Shown: positions 9,239 to 19,210, counted from the stretch's first letter. The stretch is DNA of 44,348 bases from Thermoplasmata archaeon (GCA_021797735.1 JAJZZE010000018.1:1-44348), one strand, 5' to 3'. Numbers and translations are program-made. The notes: a model not told the origin generated them from the letters alone.

Positions 9239-10666
9239 ATGTTCAATTTAAAGAAAATTAGTGACTATGAATACGAGCTGCCCAAAACAGGTAATATGCG
9301 GGTTCCAGGCAAAATTTATATCAATGAAAAACTTTTAAGTACCTTCAGTGACGATGAGCCATTAAAACAGGTTTCAAATGTAGCATCATTGCCAGGCATA
9401 GTAAAAAATTCAATAGCAATGCCTGATATACACCTGGGTTATGGTTTCCCAATAGGCGGCGTTGCTGCATTTGATTACGATAATGGTATAATATCTCCGG
9501 GCGGTGTTGGTTATGATATAAACTGCGGTGTAACATTAATAAAAACATCATTTACTTACAGTGATATAAAGGATAAAATAAGGGATTTAATTGATGAAAT
9601 ATATAAAAAAGTGCCATCCGGCATTGATATTAAGGGTGGTTTTCAAATAAACAGCGATAACCTGAATGACATATTATCATCAGGAATAGACTGGGCATAT
9701 AACAGGGGGTATGCAATAGAGGACGATAAAATCAGGACAGAGGAAAATGGAAAACTGGAATGCGATTACTCCAATGTTAGTGAAAAGGCAATGAAAAGGG
9801 GAATAAATGAGGTTGGTACACTGGGTGCCGGCAACCATTTTCTTGAAATACAGAGGGTGGATAAAATCTATGATAGTGAAATAGCAAAAAAATTTGGAAT
9901 AGATAATAACGGCCAGATAATGATAATGATACATACAGGTTCAAGGGGCCTGGGGCATCAGGTTGCAACGGATTTTATGAATATACTGAATGAATCCGAT
10001 GATAGCGTTAAAAATGGGAATGATAAGCAGTTAATATCCACATATATAGGAAGCAGGAATGGTAATAACTATATAAATGCAATGAATGCTGCAGCCAATT
10101 TTGGTTTTAATAACAGACAGATAATTGTGTATAGGATAAGAAATGCCTTTGAAAACATCTTTAATAGGGATTTTGAATCCATGGATATTAAAATAGTTTA
10201 CAGTTTAGCACACAATATGGCAAAAACCGAAGATCACATCGTTGATGGCAAAAAAATGAAATTAATTGTTCACAGGAAAGGTGCCACAAGGGCATTTCCG
10301 AAGAATCATATTGATGGATATTTTCATGATACAGGTCATCCAGTTATAATACCCGGTTCAATGGGTACGGCATCATATGTTCTTGCCGGAACAGAAAACA
10401 ACATTAACAATACATTTGGCAGTTCATGCCATGGTTCTGGCAGGGTTTTAAGCAGGAAGAAATCAAATGAATATTTCCAGAGCAATGAGGTTTTAAATAA
10501 ATTAACAGGCAAAAATATATATTTACGGGCAACTACAAAAAAGGTAATAACGGAGGAATCACCGGACAGCTATAAGGATATAGATGAGGTAATAAACGTT
10601 GTTAACGGTGCAGATATAGCAAAACCTGTTGTAAGGATGGTACCATTAGGCGTTATGAAAGGTTAA
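9239..10666 (+). CDS. rtcB: RNA-splicing ligase RtcB
   Basis: This 475-residue GTP- and Mn-dependent ligase joins 2',3'-cyclic phosphate (or 3'-phosphate) and 5'-OH RNA ends; in archaea it ligates tRNA halves after intron removal. Conserved metal and guanylation motifs are all present: GVGYDINCGV (Asp and Cys), GAGNHFLEIQ, HTGSRGLGHQ, SLAHNMAK, HRKGATRAFPK, and SSCHGSGRVLSR with the His that is guanylylated. The C-terminal VVNGADIAKPVVRMVPLGVMKG is typical. No intein is present. The ATG at 9239 gives the usual RtcB N-terminus and follows a TATA box. No archease gene is adjacent. The gene is monocistronic. Confidence 0.97.
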   Translation: MFNLKKISDYEYELPKTGNMRVPGKIYINEKLLSTFSDDEPLKQVSNVASLPGIVKNSIAMPDIHLGYGFPIGGVAAFDYDNGIISPGGVGYDINCGVTLIKTSFTYSDIKDKIRDLIDEIYKKVPSGIDIKGGFQINSDNLNDILSSGIDWAYNRGYAIEDDKIRTEENGKLECDYSNVSEKAMKRGINEVGTLGAGNHFLEIQRVDKIYDSEIAKKFGIDNNGQIMIMIHTGSRGLGHQVATDFMNILNESDDSVKNGNDKQLISTYIGSRNGNNYINAMNAAANFGFNNRQIIVYRIRNAFENIFNRDFESMDIKIVYSLAHNMAKTEDHIVDGKKMKLIVHRKGATRAFPKNHIDGYFHDTGHPVIIPGSMGTASYVLAGTENNINNTFGSSCHGSGRVLSRKKSNEYFQSNEVLNKLTGKNIYLRATTKKVITEESPDSYKDIDEVINVVNGADIAKPVVRMVPLGVMKG

Positions 10667-10759
10667 ATTATTGGTTAAATTATTTAAATATAATAATATG
10701 GGTAAATTTAAAGAAAATATTTATATTACTCAATTCATTTAACCGTTATAAGTGAAATT

Positions 10760-12472
10760 ATGAAAAGAACATTGCTTGTATTTATAGTAACTATGATCAT
10801 GATAATCAGTTCAATGGCTATTGCAACTGCCAGTATAGATGGGAATTCTAATGGCATGCCTGCAAATAATTCAAATGGTGTACATAACACACCTTCCAGT
10901 TCTCAGTCAGCCAATAAAAATGTTAGCGTAACTGACTCACATATAAATTTATACTGGAAAAATATGATATCAAATGATTATGCAGTCAACACATCAGTAA
11001 ATAATACAGTATTTGTAGCTCCCTATACAAATGTATCATTTAATGCTTCCAGTGCATTTTATGACTCAAATTCATCAATAACATATAAGGTTGCAGATTA
11101 TAAGTGGTATAGCAGCGGCATCAAAATTTATAAGGACACTAACTATAACGCATCGATAAATTTCTCAAAATATACAGGCAAAGAGGCAAATATAAGTGTC
11201 AATGCAACCGCATCAAATAGTTATGACAATACAACATTCCATGTTTATATTATAAGTCCATCGGCTACGCCAGTAATAAATACCACCGTTGAACAGAATT
11301 CAAAAATAATAAATGAAACAAATGGTAAATATAATGTTGGCCAGGGTCAATTTACATGTGTTTATGGTTACAATTCATCATTAAAGGTATACAATACAGG
11401 TTATAGTGTGCCACTGGTATTAAACTGGACTGTAAATAATTCTACATACATAGGTCCAAATTTAACATACACATTCCAGAAACCGTTTACAAATGTTACA
11501 GTATACCTCAATGTAACCGGGGTCACAGGTAACAGTACAGCAAATACAAACTCTACAAAATTAACATTTCATATAAATGATACAACACCACCTGTTCCGG
11601 TGCTTACATTAACAAATTCAACCGGTGTAACGGTAAAAAATCCTATGGTTGGGTCTCCAGCAGTATTCTCCGCAAATGGGTCATATGATAAATATTATTC
11701 TCACAATGTAAAATATAAATGGTCTGTAATGTACTCCAACGGTACAAAAATGAATCAGTCAATAAATACATATGAACTCACCAAGGGCAATTTATCAGGC
11801 AACAATATAACATTAAAAATATACACATATAAATCAGTTCTTTTATCATTAAAGGTTACAAATCCAGCAAATATATCAGCTTACTTAAATAAAACATATA
11901 ATCCTACAGTCACAACCCCAAGGCTTGTGGTAAACAATATTTATATACCAGGCAATCTTTCTGATGGAATAAAATCCACCATTCATTTAAACGTTTCAAA
12001 TGATGGGACTGTAACAGCAAATTCCTATAAATTATACGTTATAATTGATGGCAAAACATATTCCCAATCATACACAACACCTATAGACCCATCAGCACAT
12101 AAGAATTTATCATTTACATTTACTCCCGGTGTAACTGGAAAGTATACAGTAACTGCAAAAGCATTTAGTTCAAATGAGCCCTCATCATTTGTTACATCCA
12201 GCCAGCATACAGCATCCGTAACAATAAACAGGTATCCGTATGAAATACCAATAATAATAGGTGCTGTTGTTGCAGCCATAATAGTAATAGGTGTTGTATA
12301 CTTTGAGGCATCAAAACGCAAGTCACTACACCCGAAACAGAGAAAAGTTGCCACTAAACCCGAGACCAAAAGTGTGGATAATACAGAACAGAAAAAAATA
12401 GAGAGTAATAAGGATAAGGGAGCTAATCTGGATAAAAGTAAACGTAATAAACACAATAAAAAGCAACAGTAA
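10760..12472 (+). CDS. secreted, membrane-anchored surface protein with CARDB-like domain
   Basis: A 570-residue protein. It begins with a signal peptide (MKRTLLVFIVTMIMIISSMA) and ends with one membrane helix (IPIIIGAVVAAIIVIGVVYF) followed by a Lys-rich cytoplasmic tail of about 60 residues. The body is Asn/Ser/Thr-rich with dozens of N-glycosylation sequons and beta-sandwich repeats. The segment from PRLVVNNIYIPG to about 95 residues later (STIHLNVSNDGTVTANSY, PGVTGKYTVTAKA) resembles a CARDB adhesion domain. It is likely exposed on the cell surface; a binding partner is not evident. An ATATTTATATTA promoter element lies about 40 bases before the ATG. It converges on the aromatic operon with 7 bases between. 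Confidence 0.75.
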   Translation: MKRTLLVFIVTMIMIISSMAIATASIDGNSNGMPANNSNGVHNTPSSSQSANKNVSVTDSHINLYWKNMISNDYAVNTSVNNTVFVAPYTNVSFNASSAFYDSNSSITYKVADYKWYSSGIKIYKDTNYNASINFSKYTGKEANISVNATASNSYDNTTFHVYIISPSATPVINTTVEQNSKIINETNGKYNVGQGQFTCVYGYNSSLKVYNTGYSVPLVLNWTVNNSTYIGPNLTYTFQKPFTNVTVYLNVTGVTGNSTANTNSTKLTFHINDTTPPVPVLTLTNSTGVTVKNPMVGSPAVFSANGSYDKYYSHNVKYKWSVMYSNGTKMNQSINTYELTKGNLSGNNITLKIYTYKSVLLSLKVTNPANISAYLNKTYNPTVTTPRLVVNNIYIPGNLSDGIKSTIHLNVSNDGTVTANSYKLYVIIDGKTYSQSYTTPIDPSAHKNLSFTFTPGVTGKYTVTAKAFSSNEPSSFVTSSQHTASVTINRYPYEIPIIIGAVVAAIIVIGVVYFEASKRKSLHPKQRKVATKPETKSVDNTEQKKIESNKDKGANLDKSKRNKHNKKQQ

Positions 12473-12479
12473 ATAAAAT

Positions 12480-13262
12480 TTATATTACATTTTTATTATT
12501 TATCTGTGCTATCATTTTAACCTTTTTATATAAATCCTGGAATTGCGGTATTGTCAACTGCTGTGCTGAATCACTTAAAGCGTTTTCTGGTTCTGGGTGT
12601 ACCTCAATCATTAAACCATCCGATCCTGCAGCTGTACCCGCCATGGCCAGAGGTTCAACATATCTGTTTACACCTGCCGGGTGACTTGGGTCTATAATTA
12701 CGGGGTATTCAGTTTTTTCATGCAAAACTGGAACAGCCGAAACATCTAAGGTAAATCTTGTAGTTGTTTCAAATGTTCTTATTCCCCTTTCCACTAAAAT
12801 AATTTTATTGTTTCCATTCATTGATAAATATTTTGTTGCACTTATTAATTCACCTATTGTATTCCCAAAACCTCTTTTTAATACTATGGGTTTATCGTAT
12901 TTACTTACGGCCTTTAGCAGTGAAAAATTCTGTGAATTTCTTGAACCTATTTGTATTATATCCGCATATTCTTCCACAAGTGGCAATGTTTCTGTATCCA
13001 TTACCTCTGTTATTATTGCCATTCCAGTTTCTTCCCTTGCTTTTACCAGTAATTTTAATCCTTCTTCTCCAAGGCCCTGGAATGAATCTGGGCATGTTCT
13101 GGGTTTGTATGCTCCGCCTCTCAGAACATTAACTCCTATCTTCTTTAGGCTCTTCGCAACGCCCACTATCTGCTCTCTGTCTTCAACAGAGCATGGTCCT
13201 GCTATAACCATGAAATTTTCCTTGTTCAGCGACAGTTCATCATTTATTTTTATATCTATCAT
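12480..13262 (-). CDS. aroF: 3-deoxy-7-phosphoheptulonate (DAHP) synthase
   Basis: This 260-residue enzyme condenses phosphoenolpyruvate with erythrose 4-phosphate, the first step of the shikimate pathway. It is the compact type I-beta form: MVIAGPCSVED, LRGGAYKPRTCPDSFQG, QIGSRNSQNF, VLKRGFGNTIGE, ERGIRTFETTTR, IIDPSHPAGVNR and GLMIEVHPEPENALSD are all present. There is no N-terminal regulatory (ferredoxin-like or chorismate mutase) domain, so feedback control through such a domain is absent. It is the last gene of the tryptophan operon, 2 bases after trpC, with a GGATGAT ribosome site. The symbol follows common archaeal use for this family. Confidence 0.95.
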   Translation of the reverse strand: MIDIKINDELSLNKENFMVIAGPCSVEDREQIVGVAKSLKKIGVNVLRGGAYKPRTCPDSFQGLGEEGLKLLVKAREETGMAIITEVMDTETLPLVEEYADIIQIGSRNSQNFSLLKAVSKYDKPIVLKRGFGNTIGELISATKYLSMNGNNKIILVERGIRTFETTTRFTLDVSAVPVLHEKTEYPVIIDPSHPAGVNRYVEPLAMAGTAAGSDGLMIEVHPEPENALSDSAQQLTIPQFQDLYKKVKMIAQINNKNVI

Positions 13263-13264
13263 TT

Positions 13265-13990
13265 TTAATCATCCTTTAATTTATTTATATTTTCGCCGGA
13301 AAGCAGTGCTGTTCCTATCAGGAGGCCATCATACTTTTTCAGGTTTAATGTTTTTGCATTATCTACTGATATTCCACTCTCCAGTATTAATGGTGAACCA
13401 AATGACCTCAGTTCATCATAGATTTCCCCTGACTCATCTTCCATTTTCAGTGTTTTTAGATTTCTCCTGTTGTATCCTATCAGTACATTTTCATCATTAT
13501 ATATATTTTCTATTCTGTTTTTATCATGTACCTCTACCAGAGCCTCCATGCCTAAAGATTTCCCATATTTTACCAGTTCCCTTATTTTGCTATATTCAAG
13601 GAAATCTGCTATTAAGAGATATACATCCCCTCCTATCATATATGATGATTTTATCATATCCATATTAGATATGAAATCTTTTATCAGTATTGGCTTGTTA
13701 TAGCATTGCACGGATACGGCGTCTAATGGGTTTCCATTGAAATATTGTGGCTCTGTTAAAATACTGATTCCAGCTATGTTATTCCTTATCAAATTAAAGT
13801 ATTTAAGTATATCATTATTTACAATATTGTTGAAACCAGATGGTGATTTTTTTTTGTATTCCGCTATTATGCCAGGAAAATCTTTATAGTCTTTTAATGA
13901 AGCTTTAAGGCTTAAAACACTGCGTTCCCGCATATTATTAAGTATAAGTTTTCTCTTACTGTTATTATTATAGATGTTATCAACTATCAT
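13265..13990 (-). CDS. trpC: indole-3-glycerol-phosphate synthase
   Basis: This 241-residue TIM-barrel enzyme closes the indole ring, converting CdRP to indole-3-glycerol phosphate. Motifs: IIAEYKKKSPSG (catalytic Lys), SILTEPQYFNG, ILIKDFI (Lys), GMEALVEVHD (catalytic Glu), IGYNRRNLKT (usually IGINNRNL), LILESGIS and GLLIGTALL. It starts on an ATGA overlap with the trpG stop, which implies translational coupling. No TrpF domain is fused; PRAI is a separate gene in the same operon. Confidence 0.95.
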   Translation of the reverse strand: MIVDNIYNNNSKRKLILNNMRERSVLSLKASLKDYKDFPGIIAEYKKKSPSGFNNIVNNDILKYFNLIRNNIAGISILTEPQYFNGNPLDAVSVQCYNKPILIKDFISNMDMIKSSYMIGGDVYLLIADFLEYSKIRELVKYGKSLGMEALVEVHDKNRIENIYNDENVLIGYNRRNLKTLKMEDESGEIYDELRSFGSPLILESGISVDNAKTLNLKKYDGLLIGTALLSGENINKLKDD

Positions 13991-14550
13991 AGGGCATCAA
14001 CAAAATTTTTCAGTAATAATTCTCCGTATTGAGAATAATAACTTTCTGGATGAAACTGTACACCAAAAATATTATTATTTTTTGAATGGAATCCCATTAT
14101 ACTTTTATCGGTTAATGAATAGGCATCCACAATAATGTTGCTATTTTCTGTTATAACCAGTGAATGGTATCTTGTTGCTATGAATTCCCCGGGTATGCCT
14201 CTATATAATAATGAATCGTTATGAATGATTTTATCGGTTTGCCCGTGCATCAATTTTTTCGCTATTTCAATTTTTGATCCAAGATAGTAACCTAAAATCT
14301 GATTGCCAAAACATATGCCTAAAAATTTTTTATCTATATTATCACCTATAAATTCAAATAAATTTCCACGGTCATCTGCATTCTCCGGATTTCCCGGACC
14401 TGGAGATATTATATACCCATCATACTTATTATTAATATCCTTTAATTTATTATTTTCAGCTATGTCTACTGTTATTCCAATAGAACTTACATACTGGTAT
14501 ATATTATAAACAAAAGAATCATAATTATCAATAATCAATAATCTTTTCAT
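13987..14550 (-). CDS. trpG: anthranilate synthase component II (glutamine amidotransferase)
   Basis: A 187-residue class I glutaminase that supplies ammonia to TrpE. LLIIDNYDSFVYNI starts the domain, IISPGPGNPENA follows, the nucleophile lies in FLGICFGNQILGYYLG (G-I-C-F-G-N-Q, where most homologues have His after Gly), and FGVQFHPES supplies the catalytic His and Glu. I chose the ATG at 14550 because GGTGAT lies four bases before it; an upstream in-frame start lies before that site. It overlaps trpE by 23 bases. Confidence 0.95.
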   Translation of the reverse strand: MKRLLIIDNYDSFVYNIYQYVSSIGITVDIAENNKLKDINNKYDGYIISPGPGNPENADDRGNLFEFIGDNIDKKFLGICFGNQILGYYLGSKIEIAKKLMHGQTDKIIHNDSLLYRGIPGEFIATRYHSLVITENSNIIVDAYSLTDKSIMGFHSKNNNIFGVQFHPESYYSQYGELLLKNFVDAL

Positions 14551-15667
14551 ATAAATCACCCGTAACACTCAATACCTTTGAGTACATTTCATTTACCTCA
14601 TTTTCTGGTATAGAATCCTTGACTATTCCAGCACCGGCCTGGGTATAATTTTCATTTCCATTTCTGTACAGTGACCTTATCAACAGTGCCATATCAATAT
14701 AATCCCTGCTTATTACTCCAAGTGATCCTGCATATGCACCTCTCGGCAAATCCTCGTTTTCATCTATCAGTGTAATAGCCTTTTTCTTTGGTGCCCCACT
14801 TACTGTGCCTGCAGGAAACACTGCCTTAAATATATTCCCTGTATTATTATCCCTTAAAACTCCAGTGACATTGCTTACCATATGCTGTACAGTTGAAAAT
14901 TTCTGGACCTCCATGGATTTTGTTACCCTTACAGTTCCCGGAATACATATTTTGCCAATATCGTTTCTTGCCAGATCAACCAGCATCCTGTGTTCCAGCA
15001 ATTCTTTTTCATCATTTTTCAATTCGTTTTCCAGTTTTTTGTCCTCACTTTCTGTTTTACCGATCTTTCTTGTTCCTGCTATGGGGTCTATCGATATACT
15101 ATTACCATTCACCGTGAATAAATTTTCAGGGGAACTGCCTATTATTTCATAATCGTCAAATTTATAATAGTAAACGTACAGGGATTTATCATAGAATATA
15201 AATTTCTTCAGTAGATTAATTACATCATAATCATCCAGGTCAAATCTTTTTGAAATAACTATCTGCAATAAATCCCCCCTTTTTATTCTATCTATCAGGA
15301 TACCTATTTTTTTAGATAATTTATCATCTACTATACCTTCATTTTTTATGTTTAATTTTTTATTATCCCTCTTTATTTTTGATGTGTAAATTTTATCCGG
15401 AATTATATATGACAGTTCTGGCCATGATGATCTTTTTATTTTAACGTCTGGATATATATCATCAATAAAATCATATGATAAATACAGTGGAATTAATTTA
15501 TTATCAAGTTTTAGTTTATTTAAATGTTCTACTGCATTATTATAAATATTTACTGCCTTTTTATCTGATACAAACAGGTATTCATCTCCATCTATCCTCT
15601 TCTCATCAAATTTACAGAAATATGCAAAATTTTTATCCTTAAAATCATTTATACTGTTTAATAGCAT
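14528..15667 (-). CDS. trpE: anthranilate synthase component I
   Basis: This 379-residue chorismate-utilising enzyme makes anthranilate with TrpG. Motifs in order: KRGDLLQIVISKRF, IIGSSPENLFTV, DPIAGTRKIGKT, HRMLVDLARNDIG, QKFSTVQHMVSNV, AVFPAGTVSGAPKKKA, RGAYAGSLGVI and YTQAGAGIV. It is shorter than bacterial TrpE (about 500) because the N-terminal part is reduced, as in other archaea. The ATG at 15667 follows GGTGA at a five-base spacing, preferred over the in-frame ATG at 15682. It overlaps trpF by 23 bases. Confidence 0.95.
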   Translation of the reverse strand: MLLNSINDFKDKNFAYFCKFDEKRIDGDEYLFVSDKKAVNIYNNAVEHLNKLKLDNKLIPLYLSYDFIDDIYPDVKIKRSSWPELSYIIPDKIYTSKIKRDNKKLNIKNEGIVDDKLSKKIGILIDRIKRGDLLQIVISKRFDLDDYDVINLLKKFIFYDKSLYVYYYKFDDYEIIGSSPENLFTVNGNSISIDPIAGTRKIGKTESEDKKLENELKNDEKELLEHRMLVDLARNDIGKICIPGTVRVTKSMEVQKFSTVQHMVSNVTGVLRDNNTGNIFKAVFPAGTVSGAPKKKAITLIDENEDLPRGAYAGSLGVISRDYIDMALLIRSLYRNGNENYTQAGAGIVKDSIPENEVNEMYSKVLSVTGDLYEKIIDY

Positions 15668-16244
15668 TGTAGTCACCTGCATTTTTAAAGAAAAGATCTA
15701 TCTTTTCCAGCGATTTCTTACCCACATACTCTTCCAGTGAACTGCTTACATCTATCAGTTCCGGTTCCATGGCCAGTACATTTTTCACATTATCCGGCGA
15801 GATTTTCCCGGCGAGGCCTATATGATACTTGTTTATTCCATTAATTATATCGCCATCCTTATAGATGCCATTTTTATCCTCTAACAGTATATAATCAGAC
15901 CCTGCTTCCATATATTCATTTATTTTCTTTCTATAATCCTCATTATCAATATTTATTACAGATATTACATTTTTATTCAATTTATTTTTGATATAATCAA
16001 TATCATTTTTATTATGTGGAAAATGTAACTGTACATAATCTTCATTCAGTTCATTATCAGGAAATTTAGTATATACCCCAACAACCTTTGTTTCAGGGCT
16101 TTTGTTTTTTATTTCCACTATTAAATCCTCTGTACCATGTCTTTTAACAGTATAATCAAGTATTACGCCTATAAAATCAGCACCCTTTTTAATGGAATAC
16201 ATGGCATCATCAATATTTGTTATCCCACATATTTTAATTTTCAT
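15645..16244 (-). CDS. trpF: phosphoribosylanthranilate isomerase
   Basis: A 199-residue TIM barrel that isomerises PRA to CdRP. MKIKICGITN carries the catalytic Cys, VGVYTKFPDNELN and VQLHFPH follow, and LIDVSSSLEEYVGKKSLEKI is the phosphate-binding end (usually VDxSSGxE). The segment after GADFIGVI reads LDYTVKRHG instead of FxxxSPR and is divergent. A GGGAGG site precedes its ATG. The gene overlaps trpD by 11 bases. Confidence 0.92.
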   Translation of the reverse strand: MKIKICGITNIDDAMYSIKKGADFIGVILDYTVKRHGTEDLIVEIKNKSPETKVVGVYTKFPDNELNEDYVQLHFPHNKNDIDYIKNKLNKNVISVINIDNEDYRKKINEYMEAGSDYILLEDKNGIYKDGDIINGINKYHIGLAGKISPDNVKNVLAMEPELIDVSSSLEEYVGKKSLEKIDLFFKNAGDYNAIKQYK

Positions 16245-17214
16245 AATTAAAAACCTCCCTGAGTTTCGGTATAACTCCCTTATTATCTATATGTTCTATT
16301 ATCATATTATATGCTGTTAAAATATCATTTGAAAGCCCATTTAGAATTAAGGCGGGTGCAGCATTTATTGCAATGAATTCTTCAGTTTTTTTATTAATGC
16401 CCTTTAATCCATCAAGTGTCATTTCAAAACTTCTTACCGGATCCTCTGTTGCTATATCATTTAAATTAATTTTATCATCTATTATATTATGCGGGTCTAT
16501 GGTATATTTATGGATTTTCTTATCAACAAAATATATGGAATTCTCTGAAAATGGCGATATTTCATCCATGCCATCCTCAGAAGTTATTATAAATCCTTTC
16601 TTATTCTCCCTCAGTATCACCTCTGAATACAATTTTGCAATTTCATCACTGAATGAACCCAAAACAACATTACCGGGATTTAACGGGTTGGTTAATGGCC
16701 CTAAAATATTGAATACAGTTCTGGAATTTATTTTTTTTCTTGCATCTGCAAATTTTTTAAAATTATCATTATACTGTGGTGCTAAAAGATACACATAATT
16801 TTTTTTATCCAGATCATGTTTTATTTCATCGCAGGCCATATTAAAATTATAATTTAGGTATTTCATAAAATCTGCACTGCCATGTTTTCCTGTTATGCCA
16901 AAATTGCCATGTTTTGCTATCTTTATCCCCATGGATGATAATAATATACTTGATGCAGTGCTTACATTTATTGTATTCTTTTTATCCCCACCGGTACCGA
17001 CTATATCTGTTAGATTGCTATATCTGAATTTTATTTTCGAGTTTTCTCTTAATGCTTCTGCAAAACCCGTTATTTCTTCCGGTGTTTCTCCTCTGGAATG
17101 TAGCTCCGTCAGAAATAAAATCTTATAATCATCTGGCATATCCATTATTTTTATCATTGCATTTTTTGCATCTTCCCTTGACATATTATCATATACAAAT
17201 TCCAGGTCACGCAT
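16234..17214 (-). CDS. trpD: anthranilate phosphoribosyltransferase
   Basis: This 326-residue enzyme transfers the phosphoribosyl group from PRPP to anthranilate. TDIVGTGGDKKNTINVSTAS is the PRPP/pyrophosphate-binding signature, AKHGNFGITGKHGSADF the adjoining substrate site, and NILGPLTNPLNPG the conserved C-domain start. The helical N-terminus (SREDAKNAMIKIMD) matches the dimer domain. The ATG at 17214 is preferred to a GTG at 17223, because GGGGTG precedes it at a suitable distance. It overlaps trpA by eight bases. Confidence 0.95.
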   Translation of the reverse strand: MRDLEFVYDNMSREDAKNAMIKIMDMPDDYKILFLTELHSRGETPEEITGFAEALRENSKIKFRYSNLTDIVGTGGDKKNTINVSTASSILLSSMGIKIAKHGNFGITGKHGSADFMKYLNYNFNMACDEIKHDLDKKNYVYLLAPQYNDNFKKFADARKKINSRTVFNILGPLTNPLNPGNVVLGSFSDEIAKLYSEVILRENKKGFIITSEDGMDEISPFSENSIYFVDKKIHKYTIDPHNIIDDKINLNDIATEDPVRSFEMTLDGLKGINKKTEEFIAINAAPALILNGLSNDILTAYNMIIEHIDNKGVIPKLREVFNYEN

Positions 17215-17941
17215 CAAGAACACCCCTCATTTTATCTATATATTCCAGAAATCCATTTTCATCATCTTTTTCAAGCATTTTTTCAAGATACGTACCTATT
17301 GCAACCCCGGAACCTCCATTTCTCATCAATGATTTTATATCTTCCTCTGTTTTTATTCCAAAACCATATGTTATTTCCCTGCCGGGCAGCAATGAATTTA
17401 TTCTCTCCGTTGTATAATCCAGTTCGTATGGTATATCTATTCCCGTTGATGGCTGCAATCCGTAATAAATCCATGAATCCGTTAATTCTGATATACCGGT
17501 TATAATTTTATCCGGTGTGGCAGGTGAAAAAAATGGTATATATTCAAAACCATTTTTATTTAAATAATCTATAGTATCTTTAGCCTCAGAATAATAATCT
17601 ATAATTAAATCCGGTATTATAATTCCAGAGAAATTTCTTGCCTGTAAATAATCTATAAATTCACTGAATCTTGGTTTTATATCCGAATAATATGATAGTG
17701 AATACATTTTTATTCCGTTTTTATGGAAATATGAAAAGAATTCATCGTATAAATCATCCCTGAAGTTTTTATTTCCTATTTTGTGTGTTTCCCTTATTAC
17801 AGGACCATCGTATCTCGGATTATCTGATGGGAATCCAAATTCCAGATAGTTTATTTTATTTACGGGTATTACTTTTAAAAATTTCATTAAAGTCTCATTA
17901 TCAGGATATCCCAGGGTAAAATATGGAATTAAATTTTTCAT
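17207..17941 (-). CDS. trpA: tryptophan synthase alpha chain
   Basis: A 244-residue TIM barrel that releases indole from indole-3-glycerol phosphate. LIPYFTLGYPDNE is the usual opening, and YLEFGFPSDNPRYDGPVI holds the catalytic Glu and Asp. FSPATPDKI and YGFGIKTEEDIK with GSGVAIGTYLEK complete the phosphate site. Its ATG overlaps the trpB stop as ATGA, and GGTGAT precedes it, so the two subunits are translationally coupled. Confidence 0.95.
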   Translation of the reverse strand: MKNLIPYFTLGYPDNETLMKFLKVIPVNKINYLEFGFPSDNPRYDGPVIRETHKIGNKNFRDDLYDEFFSYFHKNGIKMYSLSYYSDIKPRFSEFIDYLQARNFSGIIIPDLIIDYYSEAKDTIDYLNKNGFEYIPFFSPATPDKIITGISELTDSWIYYGLQPSTGIDIPYELDYTTERINSLLPGREITYGFGIKTEEDIKSLMRNGGSGVAIGTYLEKMLEKDDENGFLEYIDKMRGVLDA

Positions 17942-19191
17942 GGCTTATCACCGAAAATTGACATATCCAGTAAACCATGGCCGCTTACATTTACCACTAT
18001 TGTTTTTTTATCGTTTTTATGTTCTTTAACATATTTTAACATTGTTGCAATTGCATGGCCTGATTCAGGTGCCGCAATTATACCCTGGGTATTTGCAAAT
18101 ATTCTCAGTGCCTCCGTAACCTCAGCCTGTGTTACCTCGTCGCTTTTTATCCTTCCCTTATTTATCAGCAATGATAGGGATGGAGAGGCACCATGGTATC
18201 TCAGGCCACCGGCATATATTGTTGGTGGTACGAAATCTGCACCAAGTGAGTACATTCTCATTTCAGGTAAAACACCGGCGGTATCCATTAAATCATACTT
18301 ATATTCACCCTTTGAAAATTTGGGCACTTCATCCGCTGTTGTAGCTATTATTTCAGTATCTGGATTATCAGGAATAAATGGGAATGTAAATCCACCAAAG
18401 TTACTGCCACCACCAACACAGCCTATCAGAACATCGGCATGCTCACCTAACAGTTCTAGCTGCTTTTTGGCTTCCTGGCCTATCACACTCTGATGTGTTA
18501 ATGCAACATTCATTACACTTGCAACCATGTATCTATAATCATGGTCCAGTGCGTATTCAATAGCCTCGCTTATGCCTATACCAAGAGTTCCGGGAGTATC
18601 CGGATGCTCCTTCAATACCCTCCTGCCGTATTCGGTTAAATTTGATGGACTTGGAACAACATTGCCATTATATAAATTCATGACGGTTTTCCTTAATGGT
18701 TTCTGTTCAAAACTTATTCTTACCATAAATATCTGTGCTGGCAATTTATATAATGATGCGGCCAGGGCAGTTGCCGATCCCCACTGTCCGGCACCAGTCT
18801 CTGTTGTTACACCATTGACACCCTCATTTCTGGCATAATATGCCTGCGGAATGGCAGTATTTATCTTATGTGAACCTGTGGCAGTTGCACCCTCATATTT
18901 ATAGAATATTTTACCATTATAGTTCAAAAATTTTTCAAGGTTTTTTGCCCTTATTAATGGAGTTGGCCTGCCTATCTGTTTATACTGTTCGATTACCTCA
19001 TCCGGTATTTTTTCATATCTCCTGAATGTAAATTCCTGTTTTAAAATCTCCCTGGGCAGTATTTTATTTAATAAATTTATTGATGAAAATTCACTTTTAG
19101 AATCCTTAGGTGGTGCTAAAGGTTCTGGCAAATCAGGCACGACATTGTACCAGTTCTCTGGCATTATATCCTTATTTATTGATGAAATCAT
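17938..19191 (-). CDS. trpB2: tryptophan synthase beta chain, TrpB2 type
   Basis: This 417-residue PLP enzyme joins indole and serine. ATGSHKINTAIPQAY carries the PLP Lys, and TETGAGQWGSATA, GCVGGGSNFGG and VNVSGHGLLD are conserved. The long N-terminus (MPENWYNVVPDLPEP) and the region RPTPLIRAKNLEKF mark the TrpB2 branch instead of TrpB1. The chosen ATG lies about 24 bases after a TATA box at 19211-19219; two upstream in-frame ATGs are too close to it. It is the first gene of the operon. TrpB2 proteins in some lineages lack close coupling with TrpA; here it is coupled genetically to trpA. Confidence 0.95.
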   Translation of the reverse strand: MISSINKDIMPENWYNVVPDLPEPLAPPKDSKSEFSSINLLNKILPREILKQEFTFRRYEKIPDEVIEQYKQIGRPTPLIRAKNLEKFLNYNGKIFYKYEGATATGSHKINTAIPQAYYARNEGVNGVTTETGAGQWGSATALAASLYKLPAQIFMVRISFEQKPLRKTVMNLYNGNVVPSPSNLTEYGRRVLKEHPDTPGTLGIGISEAIEYALDHDYRYMVASVMNVALTHQSVIGQEAKKQLELLGEHADVLIGCVGGGSNFGGFTFPFIPDNPDTEIIATTADEVPKFSKGEYKYDLMDTAGVLPEMRMYSLGADFVPPTIYAGGLRYHGASPSLSLLINKGRIKSDEVTQAEVTEALRIFANTQGIIAAPESGHAIATMLKYVKEHKNDKKTIVVNVSGHGLLDMSIFGDKP

Positions 19192-19210
19192 AATGCACAT
19201 ATTAATACAC

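Noticed and set aside
12808-13668. A 286-codon plus-strand frame opposite DAHP synthase and trpC
   Set aside because: It lies exactly antisense to two genes with full catalytic motifs and reads as low-complexity Ser/Leu/Phe/Ile sequence; it is a shadow frame.
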